Part shown: in pieces, positions 7,214-13,164 of the stretch
Position numbering within the stretch: position 1 is the stretch's first letter
Layout of the letters: every line of letters begins with the position of its first letter
Origin: Lachnospiraceae bacterium UBA1766
GTDB taxonomy: Bacteria > Bacillota > Clostridia > Lachnospirales > Lachnospiraceae
Reading direction: 5' to 3'
Assembly: GCA_002314715.1 (NCBI GenBank)
Contig: DCGY01000024.1
Location: forward strand, 1-13,266
DNA: 13,266 bases
Notes under the pieces: model-generated
What the model was told of the DNA's origin: nothing
What the model saw: the letters and a program-made list of their open reading frames with translations, nothing else
Databases searched by the model: none
Position numbers and translations under genes: made by a program

Positions 7214-7689
7214 TAAGCCATTTTACTCTTTTCTATATATCTTAAGAAATTAGGCATAGTTCCTAAAAGGAAACAAATACCGCCAATCAATATACCAACA
7301 ATGGAACATACCAAAGCAGCAATCAGCATATTTCTTCCTTCAGGAGTAACATCTTGCTTATTGAATCCAATAATCGATAAAATCACTCCCACGAGCCCAA
7401 GTACAATGGACAAAGCAGTACAACAGCAACAGGTAATACTCAGGATACCGAAAACAAGAGCTGTTATGGCCAAACCACCCGGACCCTTATTCTGTTCCAC
7501 TTGTTCATAATAATCAAACGAATTCATCTGTTGTTGAAAGTCCGCGCTGTAATCCTGATAACGTTCGTCTGTAGACTGCTCTTTATCTCCAAAAAAGAAT
7601 TCATCATCCTCCTGTCGATAAGCAGCGAAAGGATCATCGTTTTGAACTTCCGTAATGATATTTTCCGAATCGATTCTATCTTCTTCCAT
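7213..7689 (-). CDS. DUF4190-like membrane protein with acidic N-terminal region
   Basis: A 158-residue protein in two parts. Residues 1-68 are hydrophilic and strongly acidic, with many Asp, Glu, Gln and Tyr (for example DDPFAAYRQEDDEFFFGD), and look disordered and cytoplasmic. Residues 69-145 hold two membrane segments: GPGGLAITALVFGILSI, then a run of four cysteines (87-90), then GLVGVILSIIGF, and after a short loop a third hydrophobic stretch ending LLG. The GGLAIT...G.L.G.IGF pattern is characteristic of DUF4190 proteins. Function is unknown. The ATG at 7689 follows GAGAGAGA, a moderate site. It is preceded by a stem-loop that may tune expression relative to the first gene of the operon. 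Confidence 0.82.
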   Translation of the reverse strand: MEEDRIDSENIITEVQNDDPFAAYRQEDDEFFFGDKEQSTDERYQDYSADFQQQMNSFDYYEQVEQNKGPGGLAITALVFGILSITCCCCTALSIVLGLVGVILSIIGFNKQDVTPEGRNMLIAALVCSIVGILIGGICFLLGTMPNFLRYIEKSKMA

Positions 7690-7715
7690 AAATCTCTCTC
7701 ATATTCGTTATATAA

Positions 7716-7746
7716 TCGGCAGCTCCCCGAAATAAGAAGCTGCCGA
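7716..7746 (-). other. Stem-loop between the first and second genes of the membrane-protein operon
   Basis: TCGGCAGCT (7738-7746 read on the minus strand) pairs perfectly with AGCTGCCGA (7716-7724), giving a 9-bp GC-rich stem with a 13-base loop. The bases after it (TTATATAACG) are not a real T-run, so it is more likely a partial terminator, attenuator or RNA-stabilising stem than a full terminator. It lies 20 bases after the stop at 7767. Confidence 0.6.
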
Positions 7747-7766
7747 CATTTTGTCCTGTTTCAAAA

Positions 7767-8231
7767 TTACTTTAAGAAACCAAGGCTTCTGATAATTGCA
7801 GGCTCAACTGCCTTGCCGTTGCAAACATTGAAAAAGCAAATAATCTTTACAACAAATAAAGCAATCATTAAGATACCGGCTGCAGCAGGAACGATACAAG
7901 TCCAGCAAAGCAATGCAGAAAGAATACCGGTCAAAGTAATTACTACAGTAAACTTAAGACCCTGACGTACATGGAATGCTGCGTAAGGAGATTCCTTGCT
8001 TGCAAGTAATGCGATAAGGATACCAATTGCACCTAACAAATATACGCACATTGCGATAACCTTATTTTCAGAGATATCTCTGGGATCAAATTCTGCAGTA
8101 TGATCAAAATCTGCAGTAGCTACCATAGCGGTAACAGGGGTGGTTTCGGTAGCTGCGAAATTGTTTCCGCAATTCGGGCAGAATACAGTATCGTCATTTA
8201 CCTGAGTCTGACATCTGGGACAAATCTTCAT
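7767..8231 (-). CDS. Zinc-ribbon membrane protein (DUF4870-like)
   Basis: A 154-residue protein opening with a zinc ribbon, MKICPRC...FCPNCG, whose four cysteines (4, 7, 18, 21) would bind one Zn. A Thr/Ala-rich linker of about 30 residues leads to a membrane region with segments near 57-77, 93-116 and 118-138. Between the first two is the motif SPYAAFHVRQGLKF, which matches FHLNQGL in the operon's last protein (6459-6782). Both also end in LxFLK. The ATG follows GGAG by 9 bases, and a strong promoter lies 70-100 bases upstream. First gene of the operon. Zinc-ribbon plus small membrane domain proteins of this type are common in Firmicutes, but their role is not known to me. Confidence 0.87.
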   Translation of the reverse strand: MKICPRCQTQVNDDTVFCPNCGNNFAATETTPVTAMVATADFDHTAEFDPRDISENKVIAMCVYLLGAIGILIALLASKESPYAAFHVRQGLKFTVVITLTGILSALLCWTCIVPAAAGILMIALFVVKIICFFNVCNGKAVEPAIIRSLGFLK

Positions 8232-8304
8232 TTTTATGTTCTCCTTTTGGAAAATGTAATTTATGAATTTTTTGGATTAAATTTACAAAAAATTCACTAA
8301 TTTA

Positions 8305-8332
8305 AGCATATACTTTTTTTTTCATATGTCAA
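8305..8332 (-). promoter_or_regulatory. Promoter for the four-gene membrane-protein operon
   Basis: On the minus strand, TTGACA (8327-8332, perfect) and TATGCT (8305-8310, 4 of 6) are separated by 16 bases containing a run of nine A's. It lies in the 216-base gap before the gene at 8231. A leader of about 65 bases is expected. The rest of the gap holds the hairpin at 8403-8440 and no other gene that I can see. Confidence 0.7.
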
Positions 8333-8402
8333 CCTTTTTTGATTGTTCGTGTCATATTTTGTAGTATTTCAGCTATTTCTGACTAAATATAGCAATATAT
8401 AG

Positions 8403-8440
8403 TAAGAACCGGTCTTGGCAAAGGCAAAACCCGGTTCTTA
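8403..8440 (-). terminator. Long hairpin after the solute-binding lipoprotein gene, possible weak terminator
   Basis: TAAGAACC (read 8440-8433 on the minus strand) pairs with GGTTCTTA (8410-8403). Inside it GGTTTTG pairs with CAAGACC, allowing one G-U pair and one bulged G, so the stem is about 15 bp with a short loop. It lies 7 bases after the stop at 8448. Neither strand has a clear T-run (ACTATATATTG on the minus strand), so it may act as an RNA 3'-end stabiliser or a poor terminator. Confidence 0.5.
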
Positions 8441-8447
8441 ACATATC

Positions 8448-10592
8448 CTATTGATTCAAAAACAAATTCACACGATTTTGAATAATATTACAAACAGAAT
8501 CTAATGATTTGATATCCTGAAAATATTGATCTGACTCCTCCAAGACAATCTCTTGTACTCTTCTCTCTCGAAGGTCAACCCTTTGGCTCAATTGAATCAT
8601 TTGTAATATTCGATTTCTCTGCTCATCCGTTAGATAAACAGTTATCGTACTCTCATCTTCATTATTAAAAAGAACAGGTTCTTTCGAATTAACAATACTC
8701 TGCTCCATTAGTTCATTATCTAAATAAAAGCATGTATCAAAATCAATTAATGCATTATCCATGTAATACTTCAAAAAATCAAAGCTTCCTTCCGGACAAG
8801 TGCTGTTGGAAAGGACCGACATACATGGCATGGTAATCTTATAAACCGGTTCTCCATCCAAAGAAGGGTAGCCTATAAAATTACATACATCATTATAAGT
8901 TCTTTCCAAATGCATAAATCCATTAAAATTATATAAATCATAATCATCTATGAATATCTGATTTTCTGAGCAAACCTCCCACCAATTATCGTAATAAGGT
9001 GTAGTATCTGTTCGAAGTTTATGGATTTTTTCTAACAAATCTTTAAATCCTTGCCCCGTAAAATCACATCCATTATTTTCAAAATCAACGTATTCTTTTA
9101 TATCTCCCTTCAAACAAAACTCCAATATGGCATGGTGTGATAAACCATCAAATGCCTTTATATCCGGATTTTGCTTTATCCATTCCAGAAATTCGTCTGT
9201 TGTCCAACCTGTCTTTGTACCTAAAAGTGAACTTTTTCCGCATAATGTACGAACAGAAAACCGATTGGAAATTCCATATATTTTATTATTTTCACGGAAA
9301 CAGTCCAAAACACTAGCTTGGAATCTATCCATTCCTTCCTTTTCTAAAAAGGGGGTTAAATCCGCAAAAACATTATTATGTGTATACCTTTGCATATCCA
9401 CATAATCCCACAAATACAGTAAATCCGCCGATTCTTTTGAAACCAGTCGCGTATTAATGGACAGATATACATCATCCAAGCTTGATCCCTTTATAGAAAT
9501 GTTTTCCAATTCAACTTGATACAGATTGCTTTGTTTATTATATGCAACAATGATATCCGCCAATTGAGCATCTGTGATTGCTTCAATGCATAAAATTTTA
9601 ATGGTTTGTCTATTCGTTTCGGCGAATTCCGGTTCATTTCCTTTACTGTCATTTTCTAGCTTATCGTTCTTTTGAAACACGTGACAATAAATTGGGGATT
9701 TCCCACTGATACTGTCCTTTTCCAAAACATAAATCTGCTCCCCTGTCTCCATTACATCTAAAACATGATAAGGAAGAATATTATACTGTTTCAATTCCAA
9801 AATTGATTCATAGATTTCATCAGAAAGATGATATTTACACAATTGATTCTCTTTTATACAAAACAAATTCGTCTCATCGTAAAAAATACCGTTTGCTTCA
9901 AGTTCAAGCTCTTTTACGACTTGAAGGGAAGGCAAGCTTAGCTGTATCAACTTCACTGAGTCATCTTTTTCACGCCAGGTTATAAATATAGTTTCTGAAT
10001 CAACAAGATGACAATCCACCATTTCTACATTTTTTTGCACATACTGATTCAAGTATTCTCCCAAGCGATTGAATATAACAACCTGATTTTTCGTCAACAA
10101 GACGATATAATCTTCCGTAAGAAAAAACCGAACCACATATGTATCCAATGTAAAGCCGGAAAACGCTATCTCATTATCTTTCTTTTCGTTTTTAGACGTC
10201 TCTGCCAAATACAAACGATTCTCTTCATCTCTTAAAATGCAATAAATAGAATCATCATCATTTTTGATCTCCAGAACCGTTTTTTCCGTTTCAAATCCAA
10301 TATCATATGGTTTACTGCCTTTTGTCAAATCCATCTGATAAACCTGATAAGTGTTATCCTTTAAATTTAGAAATGATAAGGTCTTGTCATTGGCATTCAT
10401 ATCCATAGAATTCAATAAAGGAGTTAAATTCGGAGTAACCATAGTATCCCATACAGTGTCCCTATATTCTGTTTTATCCTCGATTATGGGCTCTTGGTTT
10501 TTTTCGCAAGAAGAAATAAAGAGGAAAAATACAAACATCACGCAAACAAATATATAATTATTACAAAGATTCTTTCTTAACTTAACTCCCAT
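8448..10592 (-). CDS. Lipoprotein with N-terminal repeat-like region and C-terminal solute-binding-like domain
   Basis: A 714-residue surface lipoprotein. The signal peptide ends in the lipobox ISSC with Cys29 as the lipid anchor. Residues 50-310 are beta-rich, with recurring short strand pairs (LSFLNLKDNTYQVYQMDL, IYCILRDEENRLYLAE, VVIFNRLGEYLNQY), like a degenerate beta-propeller. From about 331 (TIKILCIEA...LADIIVAYNKQ) it looks like an extracellular solute-binding protein, with ADLLYLWDYVDM, FADLTPFLEKEG and IYGISNRFSVRTL...GWTTDEFLEWI. No ABC permease or ATPase lies nearby, so it may be a sensor or ligand trap rather than an importer part. It is third in an operon with a 23-residue peptide and a small secreted protein, 15 bases after the latter. 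Its ATG follows AAAAGG. I do not recognise a named gene. Confidence 0.82.
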   Translation of the reverse strand: MGVKLRKNLCNNYIFVCVMFVFFLFISSCEKNQEPIIEDKTEYRDTVWDTMVTPNLTPLLNSMDMNANDKTLSFLNLKDNTYQVYQMDLTKGSKPYDIGFETEKTVLEIKNDDDSIYCILRDEENRLYLAETSKNEKKDNEIAFSGFTLDTYVVRFFLTEDYIVLLTKNQVVIFNRLGEYLNQYVQKNVEMVDCHLVDSETIFITWREKDDSVKLIQLSLPSLQVVKELELEANGIFYDETNLFCIKENQLCKYHLSDEIYESILELKQYNILPYHVLDVMETGEQIYVLEKDSISGKSPIYCHVFQKNDKLENDSKGNEPEFAETNRQTIKILCIEAITDAQLADIIVAYNKQSNLYQVELENISIKGSSLDDVYLSINTRLVSKESADLLYLWDYVDMQRYTHNNVFADLTPFLEKEGMDRFQASVLDCFRENNKIYGISNRFSVRTLCGKSSLLGTKTGWTTDEFLEWIKQNPDIKAFDGLSHHAILEFCLKGDIKEYVDFENNGCDFTGQGFKDLLEKIHKLRTDTTPYYDNWWEVCSENQIFIDDYDLYNFNGFMHLERTYNDVCNFIGYPSLDGEPVYKITMPCMSVLSNSTCPEGSFDFLKYYMDNALIDFDTCFYLDNELMEQSIVNSKEPVLFNNEDESTITVYLTDEQRNRILQMIQLSQRVDLRERRVQEIVLEESDQYFQDIKSLDSVCNIIQNRVNLFLNQ

Positions 10593-10607
10593 ATTGTTTT
10601 CCTTTTC

Positions 10608-10901
10608 TTAGTTGATTCTGGTATGGATTATTTGACGATTTCTATATTTTTCTGTTTCCATACCACAGCCACTACACGCATAACGCCAAATTTCCACTCT
10701 TTCATAGTAAACACAAAGATGACCATCATGCGTATGTACTGTAGCGTCAGATGTAGATTCATACCTTAAAAAACCTAATGGCCTATCAAATGAATGATTT
10801 TCACCGCAACTCATTGTAGCAGCATTACAAGTAACTGCAAGTCCACTTAATAATGTAACAATCAAAGCAACTGATAATATACTATTTTTAATTACTCTCA
10901 T
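10608..10901 (-). CDS. Small secreted Cys/His-rich protein, function unknown
   Basis: A 97-residue protein with a Sec signal peptide: basic MRVIKNS, a hydrophobic core to about residue 24, and a likely cleavage near CNA-A (27/28). The mature part of about 70 residues has Cys32, Cys63, Cys76 and Cys79 and His36, His56, His58 and His61, arranged as HTHDGHLC then CSGCG. This could bind a metal such as zinc or form disulfides; which one is not decided by sequence. Similar short secreted proteins with terminal CxxCG motifs occur in clostridia, but I know no assigned function. The ATG follows CGGAGGAAAA, starting 11 bases after the stop of the 23-codon ORF, so the two are very likely cotranscribed. 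Confidence 0.82.
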   Translation of the reverse strand: MRVIKNSILSVALIVTLLSGLAVTCNAATMSCGENHSFDRPLGFLRYESTSDATVHTHDGHLCVYYERVEIWRYACSGCGMETEKYRNRQIIHTRIN

Positions 10902-10912
10902 TTTTCCTCCGT

Positions 10913-10984
10913 TTAGTTACCACCAAATATTAGTTTTAATAGTTCTTCTAGCCAATCAATATTTGTCTCATCATATGTCCACAT
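10913..10984 (-). CDS. 23-residue peptide ORF behind a near-perfect ribosome site, candidate signal or effector peptide
   Basis: ATG at 10984 to TAA at 10913 encodes 23 residues, starting MWTYDE, with core IDWLEELLKLIF, and ending GGN. The ribosome site AAGGAGGTGATT is almost fully complementary to the 16S tail and sits 6 bases from the ATG, the best in the window, which argues strongly for real translation. Asp10, Glu13, Glu14 and Lys17 form one helical face, while Ile9, Leu12, Leu15, Leu16, Ile19 and Phe20 cover the other, so an amphipathic, net-negative helix is likely. There is no signal peptide, no cysteine and no double-glycine leader. It is the first ORF after a LytTR-type site, directly following a GHKL kinase gene. 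It could be a leaderless pheromone, a phenol-soluble-modulin-like effector, or a leader that couples translation of the next gene. It resembles no AgrD I know. Confidence 0.72.
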   Translation of the reverse strand: MWTYDETNIDWLEELLKLIFGGN

Positions 10985-10996
10985 TTGTAATCACCT

Positions 10997-11010
10997 CCTT
11001 GACCTCAAGG
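10997..11010 (-). other. Short hairpin overlapping the peptide's Shine-Dalgarno
   Basis: In the transcript, CCTTG (11010-11006) pairs with CAAGG (11001-10997) around an AGGT loop. The 3' arm contains the AAGG half of the AAGGAGG ribosome site. A 5-bp stem is weak, so any masking of the site would be modest. Seen directly in sequence; the regulatory role is inferred. Confidence 0.35.
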
Positions 11011-11028
11011 TAGCAAGATCATTTCATG

Positions 11029-11034
11029 ATTACA
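11029..11034 (-). promoter_or_regulatory. Candidate -10 of an activator-dependent promoter for the peptide operon
   Basis: TGTAAT (5 of 6) lies 11 bases after the proximal LytTR-type box. The position where a -35 would fall (about 11052-11057, CTAACC on the minus strand) has no consensus and overlaps that box, as expected if the regulator replaces the -35 contact. The start would be near 11022. Confidence 0.45.
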
Positions 11035-11038
11035 ACAC

Positions 11039-11074
11039 AAACAATCCAAACGGTTAGAAAACAATCCAAACGGC
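11039..11074 (-). promoter_or_regulatory. Tandem direct repeat, predicted LytTR response-regulator binding site
   Basis: A 15-base sequence is repeated exactly at 11039-11053 and 11059-11073, a 20-base (about two-turn) period. On the minus strand each copy contains CCGTTTGG. The proximal box ACCGTTTGG (11054-11046) matches the LytTR consensus [TA][AC][CA]GTTN[AG][TG] at all nine positions; the distal GCCGTTTGG (11074-11066) matches eight. Two direct repeats about two turns apart are the known site architecture for AgrA/ComE/PlnC-type regulators. The distal box overlaps the last base of the kinase stop codon. The regulator encoded at 12357-13055 is the obvious candidate to bind it. Confidence 0.8.
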
Positions 11075-12345
11075 TATTTAATCGGCAAGATTACGCGCGC
11101 ACAAACTACATTATTTTCATAGGAATATTCAATTTGTCCGTCCAATTCTTTCACAGCCGATTGTATATTTTTCAATCCAAAGCCATGATTATTAGCATCT
11201 AATTTATGGGTTTTATTTTCTATAATATTTTGATACATTTGCATATCACTACAGGAATTTTTAACTATTATCTCACAGAATTGCTTCCCCTGTTTATAAG
11301 ATACATCTAACACTCCATCTGAATTGTTTTTAACCGCATCTACTGCATTGCTTAATAAATTTCCGTACAAAGTACATAAACTAATCTCAGGAAAATCAAC
11401 AGTAATAAAACCGGTATAATTTGTTTTTACAGTTGCACATGTTCGTTCAAAATAATATGCATTTAAACTATTAATTACCATATTCCCAGTATCATACGAA
11501 GCGATTGTTGTTTTCTCCAACTGATTATCTAATTGAAGGATATATTGATAAAGTTCCTCCCATTTTTCGTTATCAATATATTGTTTTAAAACAACATAAT
11601 GGTTTTTTAAATCATGTCGAAACTGTCTGGTATGGTTCTCTTTTTGAAGTACTATATCATAATATTTAGATTGCATTCTTTTTAATTCTTCCAATGTAAG
11701 CAAGTCATTTTTTAGTATTTCATTAATATTCCGTATATTAAACATAAATAACATTAGCAACAATAATCCCAGAACACCTAACAAAGAAAGACTCCTGGCC
11801 ATAAAAATGTATTTTACATTGTCTAAATAAAATGTAAAAAAATGTAAACTATATACGGGAATCAAAATAATAATAGCCAACAAAATACATAACAGCCAAA
11901 TAAACTTATCGAAAAAAAAGATACTCATTTTCTTTTTCGCATATCTTTTAACGAAAAATATGAAAAACAGGATAACACTGCCTATGAATGCTTTATATAC
12001 ATTATCCATCATGGAACTCAATTTTATACCCGTAAACATGACATAAATAAAGGATAAAGCAGCATCGAAGCAACTGATAATAAGCAGTAAAAAAAGAGGT
12101 TTAACAATTCTTTTAGAAGTGTATTTCTCTTGTTGCAAACAAACTGTTGCCACTACCAGAAACGTTTCTAAAAGATATAAAATGCTTTGACCCAAATCTG
12201 CAAACAGTACCGAAATCACACCAAACAATACAACATTGCATATACAGATAAAGTATCGCTTTAAGACTTTGTTATATAATCCAGAATAAACTATATTATA
12301 TTTCAAAACATCTAAGATCATAATTATAATAAATTGTAAACTCAT
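11074..12345 (-). CDS. GHKL-family sensor histidine kinase, AgrC-like
   Basis: A 423-residue membrane kinase. The N-terminal half (1-205) is a polytopic sensor with about six or seven hydrophobic segments (near 4-18, 31-49, 54-70, 83-105, 117-133, 147-168 and 183-203) and short loops, the AgrC/ComD layout used for peptide signals. A helical linker (207-235) leads to the phosphoacceptor box FRHDLKNH with His244. The ATPase part shows the N-box LYGNLLSNAVDA (327-338) and the G-box NNHGFGLKNI (385-394), typical of GHKL kinases. Its ATG follows AAAAGGGA 11 bases after the regulator's stop, so the pair is cotranscribed. It ends 89 bases before the 23-codon ORF with no terminator between, so read-through into that operon is possible. 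The ligand is unknown. Confidence 0.93.
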   Translation of the reverse strand: MSLQFIIIMILDVLKYNIVYSGLYNKVLKRYFICICNVVLFGVISVLFADLGQSILYLLETFLVVATVCLQQEKYTSKRIVKPLFLLLIISCFDAALSFIYVMFTGIKLSSMMDNVYKAFIGSVILFFIFFVKRYAKKKMSIFFFDKFIWLLCILLAIIILIPVYSLHFFTFYLDNVKYIFMARSLSLLGVLGLLLLMLFMFNIRNINEILKNDLLTLEELKRMQSKYYDIVLQKENHTRQFRHDLKNHYVVLKQYIDNEKWEELYQYILQLDNQLEKTTIASYDTGNMVINSLNAYYFERTCATVKTNYTGFITVDFPEISLCTLYGNLLSNAVDAVKNNSDGVLDVSYKQGKQFCEIIVKNSCSDMQMYQNIIENKTHKLDANNHGFGLKNIQSAVKELDGQIEYSYENNVVCARVILPIK

Positions 12346-12356
12346 ATGTATCCCTT

Positions 12357-13055
12357 TTAATTATATTTTAAGTCAAAATCTACTAATCGTTTTTCAAATA
12401 TTTTCTTCATTCTTCTTGATGCTTTTGTCTGATAATCCTCTAATCGTATCAAATCGTTTTTATAAGATGAAATCTTAGAAAGATTCACAATCTCATTTCG
12501 ACTAATCCGAGTAAAGAAATCTGGATTAACATATTTATAAGCTTCTTCAAGAGTAATATCTTTACGGTACCATTTTCCTGAAACCAGGTATTCTGTATAT
12601 CCGTTAATAGCACGTATTACACCAATTTGCTTTACCTTTATAGCATAAGAAACTCGATTGTAATATAAAGCTATTTCATCGTCATACATATATCCTAACG
12701 CAGTTTGCAATGCTTCTCTTAACTCTTCTATTTGAAATGGCTTTGTAACAAATCGTAATGCATTTATATGAAATGCTTCCTTAAATCGTTCAATAATACC
12801 GGATGCAATAATCACTTTACAATCCGGATTTTTCTGAATGATATATTTTCCCGTTTCTATACCGTCTAAATCCGGCATCTCTATATCCAAAAAAACAATA
12901 CGCAGGTTATTTATATCTTTTAACAAATCCGTCCCGGACGTATATGTTTTTATTTTCCATTCCATATCTGCTTCTTTTAAAATTATTTGTAGTATTGCCT
13001 GAAGATTTTCAACACATTTTAAATCATCATCACATATACCAATAAAATTTACCAT
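12357..13055 (-). CDS. LytTR-family response regulator (AgrA-like)
   Basis: A 232-residue DNA-binding response regulator. The receiver domain (1-120) has the acidic pocket CDDD (8-11), phosphoacceptor Asp57 in VFLDIEMPDLDG, the switch Ser85 and Lys105 in TKPF. The C-terminal LytTR domain (about 125-225) has the usual features: YYNRVSYAIKVKQIGVIRA, NGYTEYL and the conserved FFTRISRNEIVNLSKI. After phosphorylation by the adjacent kinase it should bind paired direct repeats, and the only good match seen is upstream of the 23-codon ORF. AAAGGA lies about 12 bases before the ATG, a somewhat long spacing. A promoter seems to be embedded in the terminator of the gene upstream. Confidence 0.94.
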   Translation of the reverse strand: MVNFIGICDDDLKCVENLQAILQIILKEADMEWKIKTYTSGTDLLKDINNLRIVFLDIEMPDLDGIETGKYIIQKNPDCKVIIASGIIERFKEAFHINALRFVTKPFQIEELREALQTALGYMYDDEIALYYNRVSYAIKVKQIGVIRAINGYTEYLVSGKWYRKDITLEEAYKYVNPDFFTRISRNEIVNLSKISSYKNDLIRLEDYQTKASRRMKKIFEKRLVDFDLKYN

Positions 13056-13094
13056 ATTTAAACTAAGTCCTTTATCCTAAACTACCATCTTTTT

Positions 13095-13124
13095 TATATA
13101 AAAAATCGAGTGGTATTGAGTCAA
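13095..13124 (-). promoter_or_regulatory. Candidate promoter for the response regulator and kinase genes
   Basis: On the minus strand, TTGACT (13119-13124, 5 of 6) and TATATA (13095-13100, 4 of 6) are separated by 18 bases. The -35 lies in the loop of the upstream gene's terminator and the -10 in its T-run, so the two signals share DNA. No LytTR-type repeat is seen here. Confidence 0.4.
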
Positions 13125-13138
13125 ACCCAATACCACTC
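13100..13138 (-). terminator. Terminator of the GGGtGRT-family gene
   Basis: A perfect 11-bp stem (GAGTGGTATTG at 13128-13138 on the minus strand, with CAATACCACTC at 13108-13118) and a 9-base loop are followed by GATTTTTT. It lies 26 bases after the stop codon at 13165. Confidence 0.9.
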
Positions 13139-13164
13139 TTTAGAAGTTCAAACGTATTCAAAAA

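Noticed and set aside
7501..7965. Plus-strand open frame of 154 codons across the DUF4190 and zinc-ribbon genes
   Set aside because: It spans two minus-strand genes and the stem-loop between them, and has no ribosome site.
10913..10984. The 23-residue ORF as a classical AgrD autoinducer
   Set aside because: It has no cysteine or serine for a thiolactone or lactone ring, is half the usual length, and no AgrB is present in the window.
11039..11073. Two-copy repeat as a CRISPR remnant
   Set aside because: The repeats are 15 bases with only 5 bases between them, and there are no cas genes. The LytTR-site explanation fits the sequence, spacing and position.
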